Assembly (NCBI GenBank): GCA_903813345.2
Contig: CAIIXF020000009.1
Coordinates: forward strand, 992,001 to 1,056,000
DNA: 64,000 nt
Reading direction: 5' to 3'
Source of the DNA: Owenia fusiformis
Taxonomy: Eukaryota; Annelida; Polychaeta; Sabellida; Oweniidae
Under the pieces are notes generated by a model that was not told the DNA's origin, made no database searches, and worked only from the letters and a program-made list of their open reading frames with translations. Both the position numbers and the translations under genes were made by a program. This document shows positions 10,586-21,547 of this stretch, in pieces. The first letter of the stretch is position 1. Every line of letters starts with the position of its first letter.

Positions 10586-10734
10586 GATATATTAACCAGA
10601 GAGATGAACTTACATAGAGACAATTTATTGTTTTACAATATTTTGATTGGCTAAACGAATGAAACCAACAAATTATGACATGTAAAATGACAATTTTGAA
10701 ATGTAAAATTTAAAAGTGACAAACACAACCTCCC

Positions 10735-10953
10735 CAGGCCCGTAGCCAGGATTTGCTAAGGGGGGGGGGGTTCATTTTTCAAAAATGTCCAGGGGGGTTC
10801 ACATTTGACAATTTTGGCCCAAATATGGCTAAAATCACTTGAGAAGTGCTCAAAATGGTGAAAAACTGCATGCTTTTGAAAGAATTTTTGGCCAGGGGGG
10901 GGGTTCGCCCGAACCCTGCGAACCCCCCCCCCCCCCCCCTGGCTACGGGCCTG
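10735..10953. mobile_element. 219-bp MITE with CAGGCCCGTAGCCAGG ends
   Basis: Perfect 16-bp terminal inverted repeats (CAGGCCCGTAGCCAGG and its complement) bracket a G-run/C-run interior. A 5-bp CTCCC lies outside each end (10730-10734 and 10954-10958), consistent with a target duplication. A related degenerate end ('ggcctgtagcc' followed by a G-rich run) is at about 33777. I do not assign a superfamily. Confidence 0.75.
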
Positions 10954-12636
10954 CTCCCTATCCACTCTTTGGGAGCCCTAGTAAATTAGTAATATGTACA
11001 TGCAGCAGTGGTAGTGTGCAGCTTATTATCACACTACGCTTTGTATTCTAAAGCCTGTTGTTTGTAATAACACTGTTCACTCAACGTATGTTTTGTGTGT
11101 GGGCAGTCAACGATAATCATTGTTTTATCCCGGTTATATGACCTCGGCAATTATAACAAAACCGTACTAAACGAAAAAACGCAAATAAGAGAAAGCTTTC
11201 ACACACATATAAAAAATGAACTAGTCTAATCCGCCAGTATAAACTCTGTGCTATACGTAGCCGGGTCAGGCGCACACTTTAAATTGGTTCATATCTTAGT
11301 CTACCCTGAGTTTGAAATTTGTCTTTCGGAAGGTCAAAACAAGAAAATGCAGCAAACTCCTCGAGTCGAGGTCTCCAAGTCAAAAAGATTCCTGACCCTC
11401 TCATATATCTGTTGATTATCCCTGTTTATATTGATTCAAGAGCGTAGCACTGAACGAACCTATATTTCTATTTGTTATTTGTTTAGTTGTTGGTTGGGTA
11501 ACATGTTTATAACGTCACAAATGATGCGAAGAATCTTTAAACCAATCAGTGAAGTCTATATCAATTATTTGTTTAGTTGTTGATGTGACAATACGTGTCT
11601 GACGTCACGGGTGATTGCATTATATTCAAGTCACGCCATTTTACGACATTGCATAATTTTAGCTGATTTTGGCTTCATTTCACTTTATTTGAAAGACCTG
11701 GGGATACTAAACCATGAGTCTTCTATAAATCATGATTTTATTCCAAGGAAAGACTTTTAAATATATAAGCACAAACGCTAAAAGGGAAGGGTGACTAAAA
11801 ACTTTAAGGAAACCCAACAAGAAAGCAAACTGTAAGTGTAAATCTGTCATAAGAAAAGTAGACCCTATATATCCCAAAACCATGATCTAACGTGAAAAGA
11901 AACAATGTCTGACATCCCCCTCCCCCTCCAATTGAGAACCAATATCACAATCCAGGACCAGAACACCAAGGGACATTTCATTCATACTGAAGTTAAAATA
12001 TAATAAGGAGTCAGTATTTTTTGCATAAAAATTAATATTTGAATTTGAGGTCAAAGTCCGAAAATTTGATCAACTGATTGAAATCACATTTTAAAGAGGT
12101 GAAGAAGTGATTAATTACAGGAGCAAACGTGATCAATGGTTCGAGGTCTCCCGCAATGTAGTCGCTTCGCTCCTACTTTGCGCTGCATACGGCAGAGGAG
12201 ACCTCGAAAAAAATTTAATTTTTCAATTTTTGGGATGAGAATTTAGGTCAGCTTAATTGCAAACAAATTTTATGGAACTCTGAAAAATAAGCTTTCCGAG
12301 GTCAAAGGTCAAGGTTATCAAACTAGGTCACAAACTGTGCTATCTAAGTTTCTCAAGGTTCGAGACTACAAATCACTATCTTTGGTTGAGTCAGCATATA
12401 CACTCCTCTAAAGCACACTGTAAAGGTTCTTAAGCAAATGACTATATCTATCTATTAAACTTTTGCACCGGTACTGAGATGTAAGAGCTCAAGGATTGAA
12501 AAAAGGTCAAATCTCGAAATAGGTTTTCATGACCAAATTTTAACTTGCTTGCAATTGACCATTTTTCCTTAGATGTGAGATTTGACCTTTCGTTAACATA
12601 ACTCTGTAATTTTGACAAAAATAGTTGTTTCTGTAC
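10954..12636. other. Intergenic, no gene seen
   Basis: No supported coding sequence. The only structure noticed is a short inverted repeat at about 12138-12207, where 'ttcgaggtctcc' pairs with 'ggagacctcgaa'. Confidence 0.5.
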
Positions 12637-14859
12637 AAAGGAGCACGTAAGATATGGCAAGCCATTTTCAAAGGGCTATATCTTTTAGTTCGAAGAATAA
12701 TTTAACCACAAAATCAAATGGTTCTGTTAGTTCCATGTCTTATCTTCAATAAATGACATTAGGATGATAATCAAGTTGATTGGATTATCTCTTAAGCTGT
12801 CCCTAATCCACCCATCCTCACCAATTTCCCCTAATTCTAATGCAATTTTCACCAAAAATGCAGGCCTTTTTAATAATCTTAGAGCAAAGTTGTATTGAAC
12901 TTTCAGATATGATTTAAACTGTAAAGGGGAAAAGTTAATTATGAACCTACTTTTTTGTTATTTTTTCGTGATTTTTTCGTATTTTTCTGATATTATAAAG
13001 TGCTTCATACTAATATTATACAATTACAAAATAGATGGCAGCTAAGTGTCATAAATACTTTGTTTGTTACACTGTTTCAAACACTCGGAGAGTGACTTAC
13101 TCAGCGTTATGAATTGCTTTAATCTTGTATTTTACCTTGTATTGTTTGTGTATAAAACAGTTGTGTCATTCACGTAGAGCTATTTATATACTGAATAGTT
13201 CTCTGTAATTACATGTGCCTGGTTTTGGCTATTTAACCCAGATTCTTTGATTGAGCAGGCTGAAATGAATAAGTGTGAAAATACAATGAATTACAAGGTG
13301 AGGCATAAATGTCATTCAAAGAAACGTTATCAACTCATTCATCAAGTACTAGTTGAAATCATATTTAATTAATTTTACCATGCAAAATCTTTTTGCATTT
13401 TACCATGTTTCATGGGTCCATTCCTCAAGGTCACAATTCTATGGCCATTCTACAAATTTCAGCCTCGTCCCTTCAGGCAGACCTGCACTGGTCGGTTGAG
13501 ATTGTAAGTTCACCGTCACAGAAATTGTTCTCCTACTTGTTGTAGGGGTTGACATTATCTCAGAGATAGCCCGTAGTCATGAGTCTGGCATTTTGGACCA
13601 TGTTTCCTTTTTATAGCTATAAAATCCCGACTATTTGGGCAGGGCCAATTAAACTTAGTAAAATGAAAGAACATTAAACAAGGTTTTATTATGCGCAATA
13701 ACACTTTAACAGATGCGGAATTTGTTTGGGCTACATTTTTGGCTCACTCAGTATTAGACTGCACTTTGGTAGTATTCATGAGGTCATATGTTGGGTAAAA
13801 GGCGATGATTTAACCTACTTTTGATGGCAAATTCATTTTAATATGAATGAAATAGTGGCAGGTACTATTTATATTTAATGAGCCATAAAATAGTAGGTTA
13901 ATCTGGCAGCTGTTAGTTGAATTCGCGAATATTACTTGTAATGGGGTTTCAAAGCCCGTGGTCACCTATGTAGTTTCTTCATCCAAGGTCAAATCCACTC
14001 AAGAATGGTGTGATATTAGATGCAGCATTTATTAACTTCTGGAATCACAGCACCCCTAAGCTAGGGTGTTCGGAAATTTCACTTTTTTACCCGAGAGCTA
14101 AGCACATTTGGGTTCCCATTCCTTTTGCCATCAAAAATAATCCTGCAAAGTTCCAGATTGCTATGATAATGTCTTGGTTCTTGGAATTGCACCTCAAATA
14201 TCAGCCATTTCGGACCAAAATGGCATTTTTTATGAAATTTGTTCATTTTCAAAGGTAATTAAGATACACTATACTTTTTGCTATCCCACTAAATATTGGA
14301 TTTAATGTAAGATGTTACCTTATATATTCATAATCTAAGAGAATAATATACTATGATCAAGAATTTTAATACACAGAAAAACATCAATTGGCCATAGGGC
14401 TATATGTATAGATGCAATACTGGAGTATTAGGGGTTATCATTTCTCATGGTGCCATGAGAACTCCATGTTTAAATGAAATCATCCATATGTATGACTATG
14501 TCACGTAATTGACCCATGATCCAAGTTTAGAAAAATTCTTTTGTATTAGCTATGAGATAAATGTGTAGTGAAGTGGGTTGGTTTAATTGGTTTAGCTTCA
14601 ATGCACTGCATGTATCAGGCAAGATCAGTTAAAATTGTATTTATTTTGTGTTTACAATTCAACTATTGAGTGATTGAAAATGATTTAATAAGAACAGCTT
14701 CGATGCACTGCCATGTGACAGTCAAGGTGTTAATATTAAGCCAAACACTGTCAATCATATTTTGTGCCACATTGGTCTTAGATAGCTGCAATGTCCATTC
14801 TTCAAAAACAATACAACACGAATGCACTCCTCTTTCTTACTCCTGTACATTCTTTAAGG

Positions 14860-15115
14860 TGAAAAAGGTCTTCAAATTGACCACTTTTTCAAAACGATCT
14901 TCAAGGTCTCAAAAATTCAAATCTGACTTTAGATTCTACAATTGACCTCCAAAGACCTTCTCAAAGTAAAGAGGGTCTAAAAGGTATTTTTCATCTTGCT
15001 TCGAATTGACCGAATTTTCAAAATCACCTACAAGTTCTCAGAAGTCAAATCTGACTTTTGATTTGACATTTGACCTCTCAAGTTCAAAAAGTTCTAAAAG
15101 GCATTTTTCAACTTG
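14860..15115 (+). repeat. Diverged ~120-bp tandem duplication
   Basis: Two adjacent units share 'caaatctgacttt', 'ttgacct' and 'ctaaaagg-attttttca'-like blocks at a spacing of about 115-125 bp. Similar 'gtcaaatctgac' words also occur near 12500-12600. Confidence 0.5.
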
Positions 15116-15229
15116 CTTCATATAACCATTTTCTTTTCAAGATTTGACTTGAACTACAAGGTGGTGACATTTTGCAATGTTAATGCCTTGTTCTACATGT
15201 TGTTATTTCATGATTTCTTTACGAAATAT

Positions 15230-16010
15230 TGGCTTCGTACCTCATACCCATGTACGTGGGTGGTGATACAGTTTTTGAAGGGTTCAATTTTTAAAGTTTT
15301 AAAAGATTATTCAATCTTAATGCTATCTGAGGTATAAATACCTTTCATAGTATCCATAGATGTGAAATTCGTCTAGTCAAAGAGAGATAGCTATAGAGTC
15401 ATAAAATAAAGCCAGAATTGTTAATTTTACTTTTTCATTGATTGTCAAAATAGCGCCATTCAAATGACTTTTTAATAGAGAAAATCCATTCTAAATAAGT
15501 TTTAAATATGTCAGGGTATTCTATGTATCATTTTATTTAATCACAGCATGAATAAAGATAATTGTAGTCTCAGGAATCGTAAATTCACCCCAACACACGA
15601 CAGTGTAATTTGTGCAGTTGTGCTTAACAGTGGATGATGATTCCATATTGAATGGGGGAGCAATCTAAATGTTGCAATATAGGTGACACCTTTAAAACGA
15701 CTACCTGAAATTTCCCAGCAAATAAAAAACGTTTTAGTGTAGATTGGTTCTATAGTGAATGAGCATTTCAATTAGGCATTTTTTATCGAGGATAAAATAG
15801 CAAAGGCACAATTTTGCAATTCTGGCCTTATTTATGACTAGAAAAATGTTAGATCTATAAGACATACACGTAGGTCTACAAGTGCATTAATGCACCTACA
15901 ATTCATATAATCTGAATAATCTGAAAAGTTAGAATTGAACTCTTCAAAGAATGTATCATGCCCCAAGTACGCGGGTACGTGGATACGAGGTATAAGGTTT
16001 TTCATACAAA
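15230..16010. repeat. Imperfect inverted repeat inside the 4.6-kb region
   Basis: About 15230-15480 matches the reverse complement of about 15780-16005. The shared order includes 'cgtacctc', 'gtacgtggg'-like, 'tttgaag-gttcaa' and 'gccagaattg'. Arms are diverged and of different length. This looks like a smaller palindromic element nested in the larger one. Confidence 0.45.
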
Positions 16011-17250
16011 GCCCGAGGTATTGACTGAGTGAATAGAGTGATCGAGCGACATTATCATAATTACACAAGGCAATATACCTATTGTCAAAGGGTTAAACCC
16101 ATAGCATTAAACTGTTTATTCCATAAAAATCCCAATCAGCAAAAACAATCCAATAAAATTTGAAATGAACAAAAAATGCAACAAATGTTTGGCCAAACCA
16201 TTGGAGAAAATTACTATTTGCATGTACTCTGTATACAGTGGTACCTGTATCAATACCAACTACATATAACGCTATTCGAAAGATCATTTACAGCAAACCC
16301 CTTTACAGAAGGCACTTTCGAAACACCCAATATGGTTGATGATAAAGAAAGATACTCATGGGAAGAGTTAATTCAAATAAGATGGTATTGAATCATGTTT
16401 GTTGAAACATCGCAAATGTGTAATATTTCAAAATTTTCATTTACACTATACAATACAAATATATAAACAAGTATTTCCTCTTATGTGTTTTACTAGGTGT
16501 TAAACACAGTTATGTTTTACTGTACATACTTTACACGACACAGTCATGTTGTCATATCCATGCTCATTTCTATAATACGCAATTATGCAACAATGAATAC
16601 ACAGGGTATTAAGCACTCACCATGTAGAATATATCATGCCATCTATGGAACATATATAACTCTATCTATAAACATCATTGCATAAAATAGGGTACATCTA
16701 AATGTCGCTCTAAGTGACATATTTTCATACACTTCACACTAAGGTCATGGCCTATGAGGTAAAAATGACAAATGGATTATCAGATAATGCTTATCTCATT
16801 TAGATCATTTTTTCATCTTTGGAAATCAATCATGTGACATAGCTCAATGTTTTTGTGCATTAATCTCATTAAAAAAAAACTGCTACTTTTTGGTCAAAAA
16901 TTCGGCCTAAAAAAGTTTTTGTTTTTGGATTATCCTAATCCCAAAGTAATCACGTTTTCCTTTTTAGAGGTAGATCATTCCTTACAATAAATTGTAATTT
17001 TACCATAAAAGCTGAAATAAAATGCTGCATTTTTGGTGAAAATTGCGTCAGAATTAGGGAAAATTGGTGAAGAAGGTTGGATAAGGAACATCTTAAGAGA
17101 TAATCCATTCAACTTGATTATCATCCTACTGTCATTTATTGAAGACGAGACATGGATCTAACAGAACCATTTGTTTTTGTGGATAAAGCATTCTTAGAAC
17201 TAAAGATATAGCCCTTTGAAAATGACTTGCCATATCTTACGTGCCCCTTT

Positions 17251-17569
17251 AATCTATTCCAAACATATTGTGATTAGAATTCACTGTGTGAGCATATGGC
17301 CGTGAAGCATTCATTTGACTCACTGCTATTTAGGCAATTTTTACTCACAAAAAGATTTCACCCTTTTAATGCATCATACCTGGTGATTTTCGAATTAAGC
17401 TTGTTTAATTACTTGTGTCTTAAGTAAACTAAACTCCACGTTTACCAAAAACATAGAACACAACTACCAAATTAACTTTCAAATAGTAATGGCCTTGTGG
17501 GCGAGTATCACCGAGGCTAAAGATGGCGTAAATGTTTGAAATTGCATATTGCTAAATGTATGATTTCAC
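17251..17569. other. Presumed 3' flank or terminus of the DIRS-like element
   Basis: Lies between the 4.6-kb inverted-repeat region and the recombinase stop codon. I could not identify the split or inverted terminal repeats expected of DIRS/Ngaro elements here. Confidence 0.3.
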
Positions 17570-18589
17570 TTAAAGTCCCAGACTTAACGTAACTGAAAGC
17601 CTTTGGCTGATGTCACTTTCAACGTGACCGTCTTTTGCAGTTTCACTGCGCCATCTCCCATGCGCCTTAAAAAGCCTGTCTGAAACACCTGCGTTGGCAG
17701 CCTTAGTGGCACCCCCAGAACGCAATGAATGCAACCCGTAAACCTTACTATCTACCCCAATTTTGTTCAAGGCAGCTTTGACCATATCTCTACAAGTTGT
17801 GTAACTGATTGGTTTATTACATTCTTTCAACTGGTGTTTTCTTTTGCTTTTAAAAAATGAAAGTGCTCCAAAAATGAATTTGTCAGTTTGTGAATTAACA
17901 CCTAGTTCTCTCATGTATCTTTGCAACAATGAAAATGGACATGTCTTGTTGTTTGATTTGGCTATTAAAACATTTGCACCATTACGATAACAATCCGTTT
18001 TTGATTTCTCTACAAAGATATCTATGTAATACTCTTTGAAACTGACATCTGTGAATTTCAATCTTGACATTTCGTCAAACCTAAAAAAACCTGCAAATGC
18101 CAATATCATAAAAGTGGCCGTTCTTAGCTCCAAAACGCTTGCATTTTCTCCAGCAAATTTATCTATTATATCTTCTAAGTGTTTTACTGTAATTGGCGCT
18201 TTCTTGCTGACCTTTTTGCTAGAAAGACGAAGTGACCCTTCTGTAACCAGTTTTACCATGTTATGCTCGCATGGATTGTCAATGCATGCCATGTTATGAG
18301 CCCAAGCAATACTGTATTTTGCCGAAATTACTTGACTGTAACTCTGATTTGAATTTTGAAAAATACTCAAAAGATATATTGAAACATGTATATGGTTTGC
18401 TGGAAGAAATTGTAAGCCAAGTGCGTTACACCAGTTTTTGAATTTTTCAAAACCTGCAGAATATTTTGTAACCGTATTTTGTTCCTTGCTTCTTATCGCA
18501 AAGTCCTTCAACTTGTTTGGAAAGTCTTTTAATTCTTCTTGTTTTGAGCAAACGTCTGTTACATCTGTCAAAGCTTTGCTGTTAAACAC
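17570..18589 (-). CDS. Tyrosine recombinase of the DIRS-like element, catalytic Tyr replaced
   Basis: A 339-aa phage-integrase-type recombinase that would cut and rejoin the element's circular DNA intermediate. An N-terminal SAM-like core-binding half (about 25-125) precedes the catalytic half. Visible catalytic residues are Arg170 in GFFRFDE, His287 and Arg290 in LHSLR, and His310 in HGRW. The nucleophilic tyrosine of this family normally sits in an A-K-D-G-Y motif just after HGRW. Here that position is His322 (codon CAC, 17626-17624), one transition from a Tyr codon. The ORF is otherwise intact, so this may be its only inactivating change. The start is uncertain, because translation may instead continue from the RNase H frame, whose stop lies 44 bp upstream. 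Confidence 0.85.
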   Translation of the reverse strand: MFNSKALTDVTDVCSKQEELKDFPNKLKDFAIRSKEQNTVTKYSAGFEKFKNWCNALGLQFLPANHIHVSIYLLSIFQNSNQSYSQVISAKYSIAWAHNMACIDNPCEHNMVKLVTEGSLRLSSKKVSKKAPITVKHLEDIIDKFAGENASVLELRTATFMILAFAGFFRFDEMSRLKFTDVSFKEYYIDIFVEKSKTDCYRNGANVLIAKSNNKTCPFSLLQRYMRELGVNSQTDKFIFGALSFFKSKRKHQLKECNKPISYTTCRDMVKAALNKIGVDSKVYGLHSLRSGGATKAANAGVSDRLFKAHGRWRSETAKDGHVESDISQRLSVTLSLGL

Positions 18590-18632
18590 CGTATCACTGT
18601 AGCCTGAAAATGTGCCTCAGAGGCCACATTAA

Positions 18633-19478
18633 TCAGTCATGACTGATTTGCAAAGCTATGAGCGGGCTACTGAACCCTTGATCACTATCAAAAACGCTGT
18701 TTTTCTGTGAGCCTTTTGTGAAATAATGCCCTCCTTTGGGGAATTCAATAACACTTTTTATGCTAGAATGATACTTCCTACCATCATGTAATACTGGCCA
18801 ATACACTGCTGACAGCCATTTTGGTACGACCAACGTACCTCGACCACGCTGCTCTACTAAATATCTAAATGCTTTTGCCACCAGGCAGCATGGCGGTACT
18901 AACCAATTGTTTTCATGCTTCCAGCATTGAGTAAAAGCGTCTGCTGCTTCTGCCTCTGGGCAGTGAAATCTGGAATTGAATCTTGGTAATTTCATATTAT
19001 GCACATCAGCAAACCTGTCCACCGTGAAAGGCCCCCATCTAATGTTAAGATAGTTAAAAACATTCAAACGAATTCCCCAGTCATCGAAATCTACATATTT
19101 ACTGATTTCGTCTGCTAGAACGTTATGTTCCCTAGGCACCCACTCTACGTTCAATTTCACATTTTTCTCTTTACAAACTCTGTGTATTCTTAGAGCTAGA
19201 CTTTGAAGATCTGGTTTCATACTACCTTTGGAAATGATTGATCTTACATTTTTATTGTCTGTGAACCATTTGATTTCTTGATTATTTAACAAATGCATGA
19301 GGGACAGTAATGTTGTTAACACTCCCATTAACTCTCTCCAAGTTGAACTTCTCTGACTCTCTGCATCAGACCATGTTTTGTGACATACCTCATTCTCAAA
19401 ATTGACCACATACCCACCACATCCACTATTGCTAGCGTCCGAGTACACGACCCTTGAATGTTTGTATTGTCTTACCAA
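18633..19478 (-). pseudogene. RNase H domain of the DIRS-like pol, cut off from RT
   Basis: An RNase H fold with its acidic set visible: Asp14 (YSDASNSGCGG), Glu49 (WRELMG), Asp74 (FTDNKN) and Asp123 (NVLADEISK). It would degrade the RNA of the RNA-DNA hybrid. Residues about 130-230 match the conserved tail between RNase H and recombinase in this class. The frame stays open upstream of the listed start to about 19615 with RT-like sequence, so the true protein began in the RT ORF and a one-base frameshift near 19610 separates them. The first codon here is TTG, not a convincing start. Confidence 0.8.
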
Positions 19479-19816
19479 CGATGTCCCGTTGTACGTGTAT
19501 AGACCTTCTAACCAAAATTCTAACTCGCCTATTGCGTCATTTGGTAAACGAATACAATTGTCCCAGTTTGACCTACATGCTACAACTACTTGTAACGATC
19601 TCGTTTTAAGGATACATATATATCACCTATGGCATGCCTTAGTGCGACCACTTTCCCTACTACCGCTGCTACTGCTCTAGCGGTTGTTCTGTTTGCATTA
19701 CTTAGTAACTTACTAACCTTTTCATGCACGTCTGAGAGTTTACTTTGCGGTACTAATAGTTTACCCTGTGACAGATCTAATTTAAAACCTAACCACTGTT
19801 GTACCTGTTCAGGCTG

Positions 19817-20683
19817 TCATTTTGACTTCTTATCGTTTGGAATAAAGCCAGCTTTGATCAGATCTGATCTTACCTGGTTGGAATGCTCTATGCAAAGTGA
19901 AACACTCTCGTGGAAACAAAGCCCATCATCCAGGAATACTATAATTCGTATACCTTGACTACGCCAGTGTTTTACAAGTTGCCTAACAACTTTTGTGAAT
20001 ATGAGACCTCCTGTGCTAATTCCAAAGGGTAATACTGTGTATTCAAAATACTTAGTTTTTCCTTGAAATTCCCATGAAAACCCTAAGAATTTCTGATGTT
20101 CTGGTAGTATGTTCAAATGATGGTAGCCATTTTTGATATCAAACACAAACATATATCCCCCTGGTACTAAATATTCTTTGGCAACTTGCAAATCTTCAAA
20201 CTTTACTCTGTCTAAATTGATGAAAGGGTTAACATGTCTTAAATCTAACACTAACCTGTCCTTTTCTGCATTTGATGCCACAGTGAGGGGATTTACTACA
20301 TGTGAAGGATATTTTACCTCTTTGATCCGACCATCTTGCAATAGTTCATTTATTGATTTTTCAACAAACTCACGTTTCTTTAAAGCAGATTGATTGTTTT
20401 TTAGAATTGCTTTTGCTGGTTCTTGTTCAAACGGTATTCTATACCCGTGTTTGATCGTATTAACTACAAACTGTGAAGCACCGATTTCTCCCCAAAAGCT
20501 AACGTTTTTCTTCAAACTATCTTTTACAGATTTTTCAGATACAATATGTGATAAAGTCTTACTCAACTTATGATCTGTTGTTGTTCTGGCTGCTTGAGTC
20601 GTAGGAGTTTTGTTGGAACGTGGCACCTTGCTTGCAGTCACGTACCCAATGTCCTGTCTGGGAACAGTTCCTACAGACGTCAT
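19817..20683 (-). pseudogene. Reverse transcriptase of the DIRS-like element, truncated by stop
   Basis: 288 residues are open. Motif A is FDIKNGYHH (Asp182), then LPFG at 218-221, then the catalytic FLDD at 250-253. The frame stops at a TGA (19819-19817) where this family usually has Trp, a G-to-A type change. Similar sequence continues in the same frame to about 19600 before the frameshift. The first ~60 residues overlap the Gag zinc-knuckle region in another frame, so the real start may lie later. Confidence 0.8.
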
Positions 20684-21175
20684 TTGCTCTGCTTCTGCCG
20701 TTGTAGTATGGACCGCTGTTGAAGCTGCTGTTCCACTGTCTTTGCTGGCGTTCCTGCCACCTGCCGGATTGTTGGTTACCCCGGTCCTGCCCGTTTCTGC
20801 TGAAATTGAAACTTTCTCTCTGGTTAATACGTGACCCCGTTCTTACAGTTATTTTTTCTCCCTAGCTTTTCTACCCGCATTAACCCTTGCACTATGAATC
20901 TTTTTGTCATCGTCGCTATCACTAGCGTACTCATCTTTCATATATTCCTCGACCGCGGCCCAACCAAGGGTTGAGTCGTCCGCTATTTGAATGCATTTAT
21001 TTCTATAAGAAATTAAAGCAATACCTTCATCCAGCTTGGCTGTAGCCTCTTGTTCTCTGTCTGCCAGTAAATCTTTAACGTCTTTCATGACGTCAAGCAC
21101 CTCCACGTTGTGGTCAAACTGCTTTTGATTTCCTTTCTTTGTGAGCTTGGTTTCCGTCTTTGCCTTCTTCGTCAT
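20620..21175 (-). pseudogene. Gag-like ORF of the DIRS-like element
   Basis: The open frame 21175-20849 (108 aa) has a Lys-rich start and the motif STLGWAAVEEYMKDE followed by ASDSDDDKKI, which I recognise from Gag-like ORFs of DIRS-type elements. The frame then hits a stop. In the -1 frame, sequence remains open and rich in Gln/Arg/Gly/Asn and ends in a CCHC knuckle (C-x2-C-x4-H-x4-C, at 20675-20634). The switch occurs at a run of six A preceded by G (about 20857-20850). It may be a deletion or a ribosomal slip site. Confidence 0.65.
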
Positions 21176-21547
21176 TTGTTTTGTATCCTATTTTATCTCC
21201 CTCTTGAGCGTGTTGAGTTTTTTTATCTAATAGAGTTTCTAATATATCCACTATTTGAGGCATTTGCTCGTGTGCCATTTTGGATGATAAATGTAGACGG
21301 TCGGTTCAAGACTTTGTCATACCTCGCTTGCGTGTAAACCGAGAATGACCTTACATTACATACATAATTCACATGTCCAAATGAAATACTCCAAGCGTGA
21401 ATACCCTACTCACTTACCACCTACGATCACCCTAATAAAAATGCTACGCAATAAACATTTCGCCTTCCGTAATACTTAAAGTAATTTTCAAACTGATTCG
21501 TTACACTCAAACGTTAGAAAATCTATTTCTCGTAGGAAGGGAACAGT
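21176..21547. other. Flank between DIRS-like element and SMB gene
   Basis: No gene seen. The 5' end of the DIRS-like element should lie here, but I found no terminal repeat that matches 17251-17569. Confidence 0.4.

Larger units (their letters stand above)
12637..17250. mobile_element. 4.6-kb region bounded by inverted repeats, no transposase found
   Basis: The left end (12637 on) and the reverse complement of the right end (to 17250) match for about 250-320 bp. Both begin AAAGG-GCACGTAAGATATGGCAAG with one G/A difference. Similarity stops sharply outside these points. The interior has two more repeat structures (14860-15115 and 15230-16010) but no recognisable protein. I read it as an old non-autonomous element with long terminal inverted repeats; I found no target duplication. 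Confidence 0.5.
17570..21175 (-). mobile_element. Decayed DIRS-like tyrosine-recombinase retrotransposon
   Basis: On the minus strand the order is Gag-like (21175-20620), reverse transcriptase (20683-19817), RNase H (about 19615-18633) and tyrosine recombinase (18589-17570). This is the order of DIRS/Ngaro-class elements, which integrate with a recombinase and lack an integrase. Damage includes a frame break in Gag at about 20850, an in-frame TGA at 19817-19819, a frameshift near 19610 and loss of the recombinase tyrosine. Terminal repeats were not found, so the true ends lie outside the stated limits. It cannot move on its own. Confidence 0.85.
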
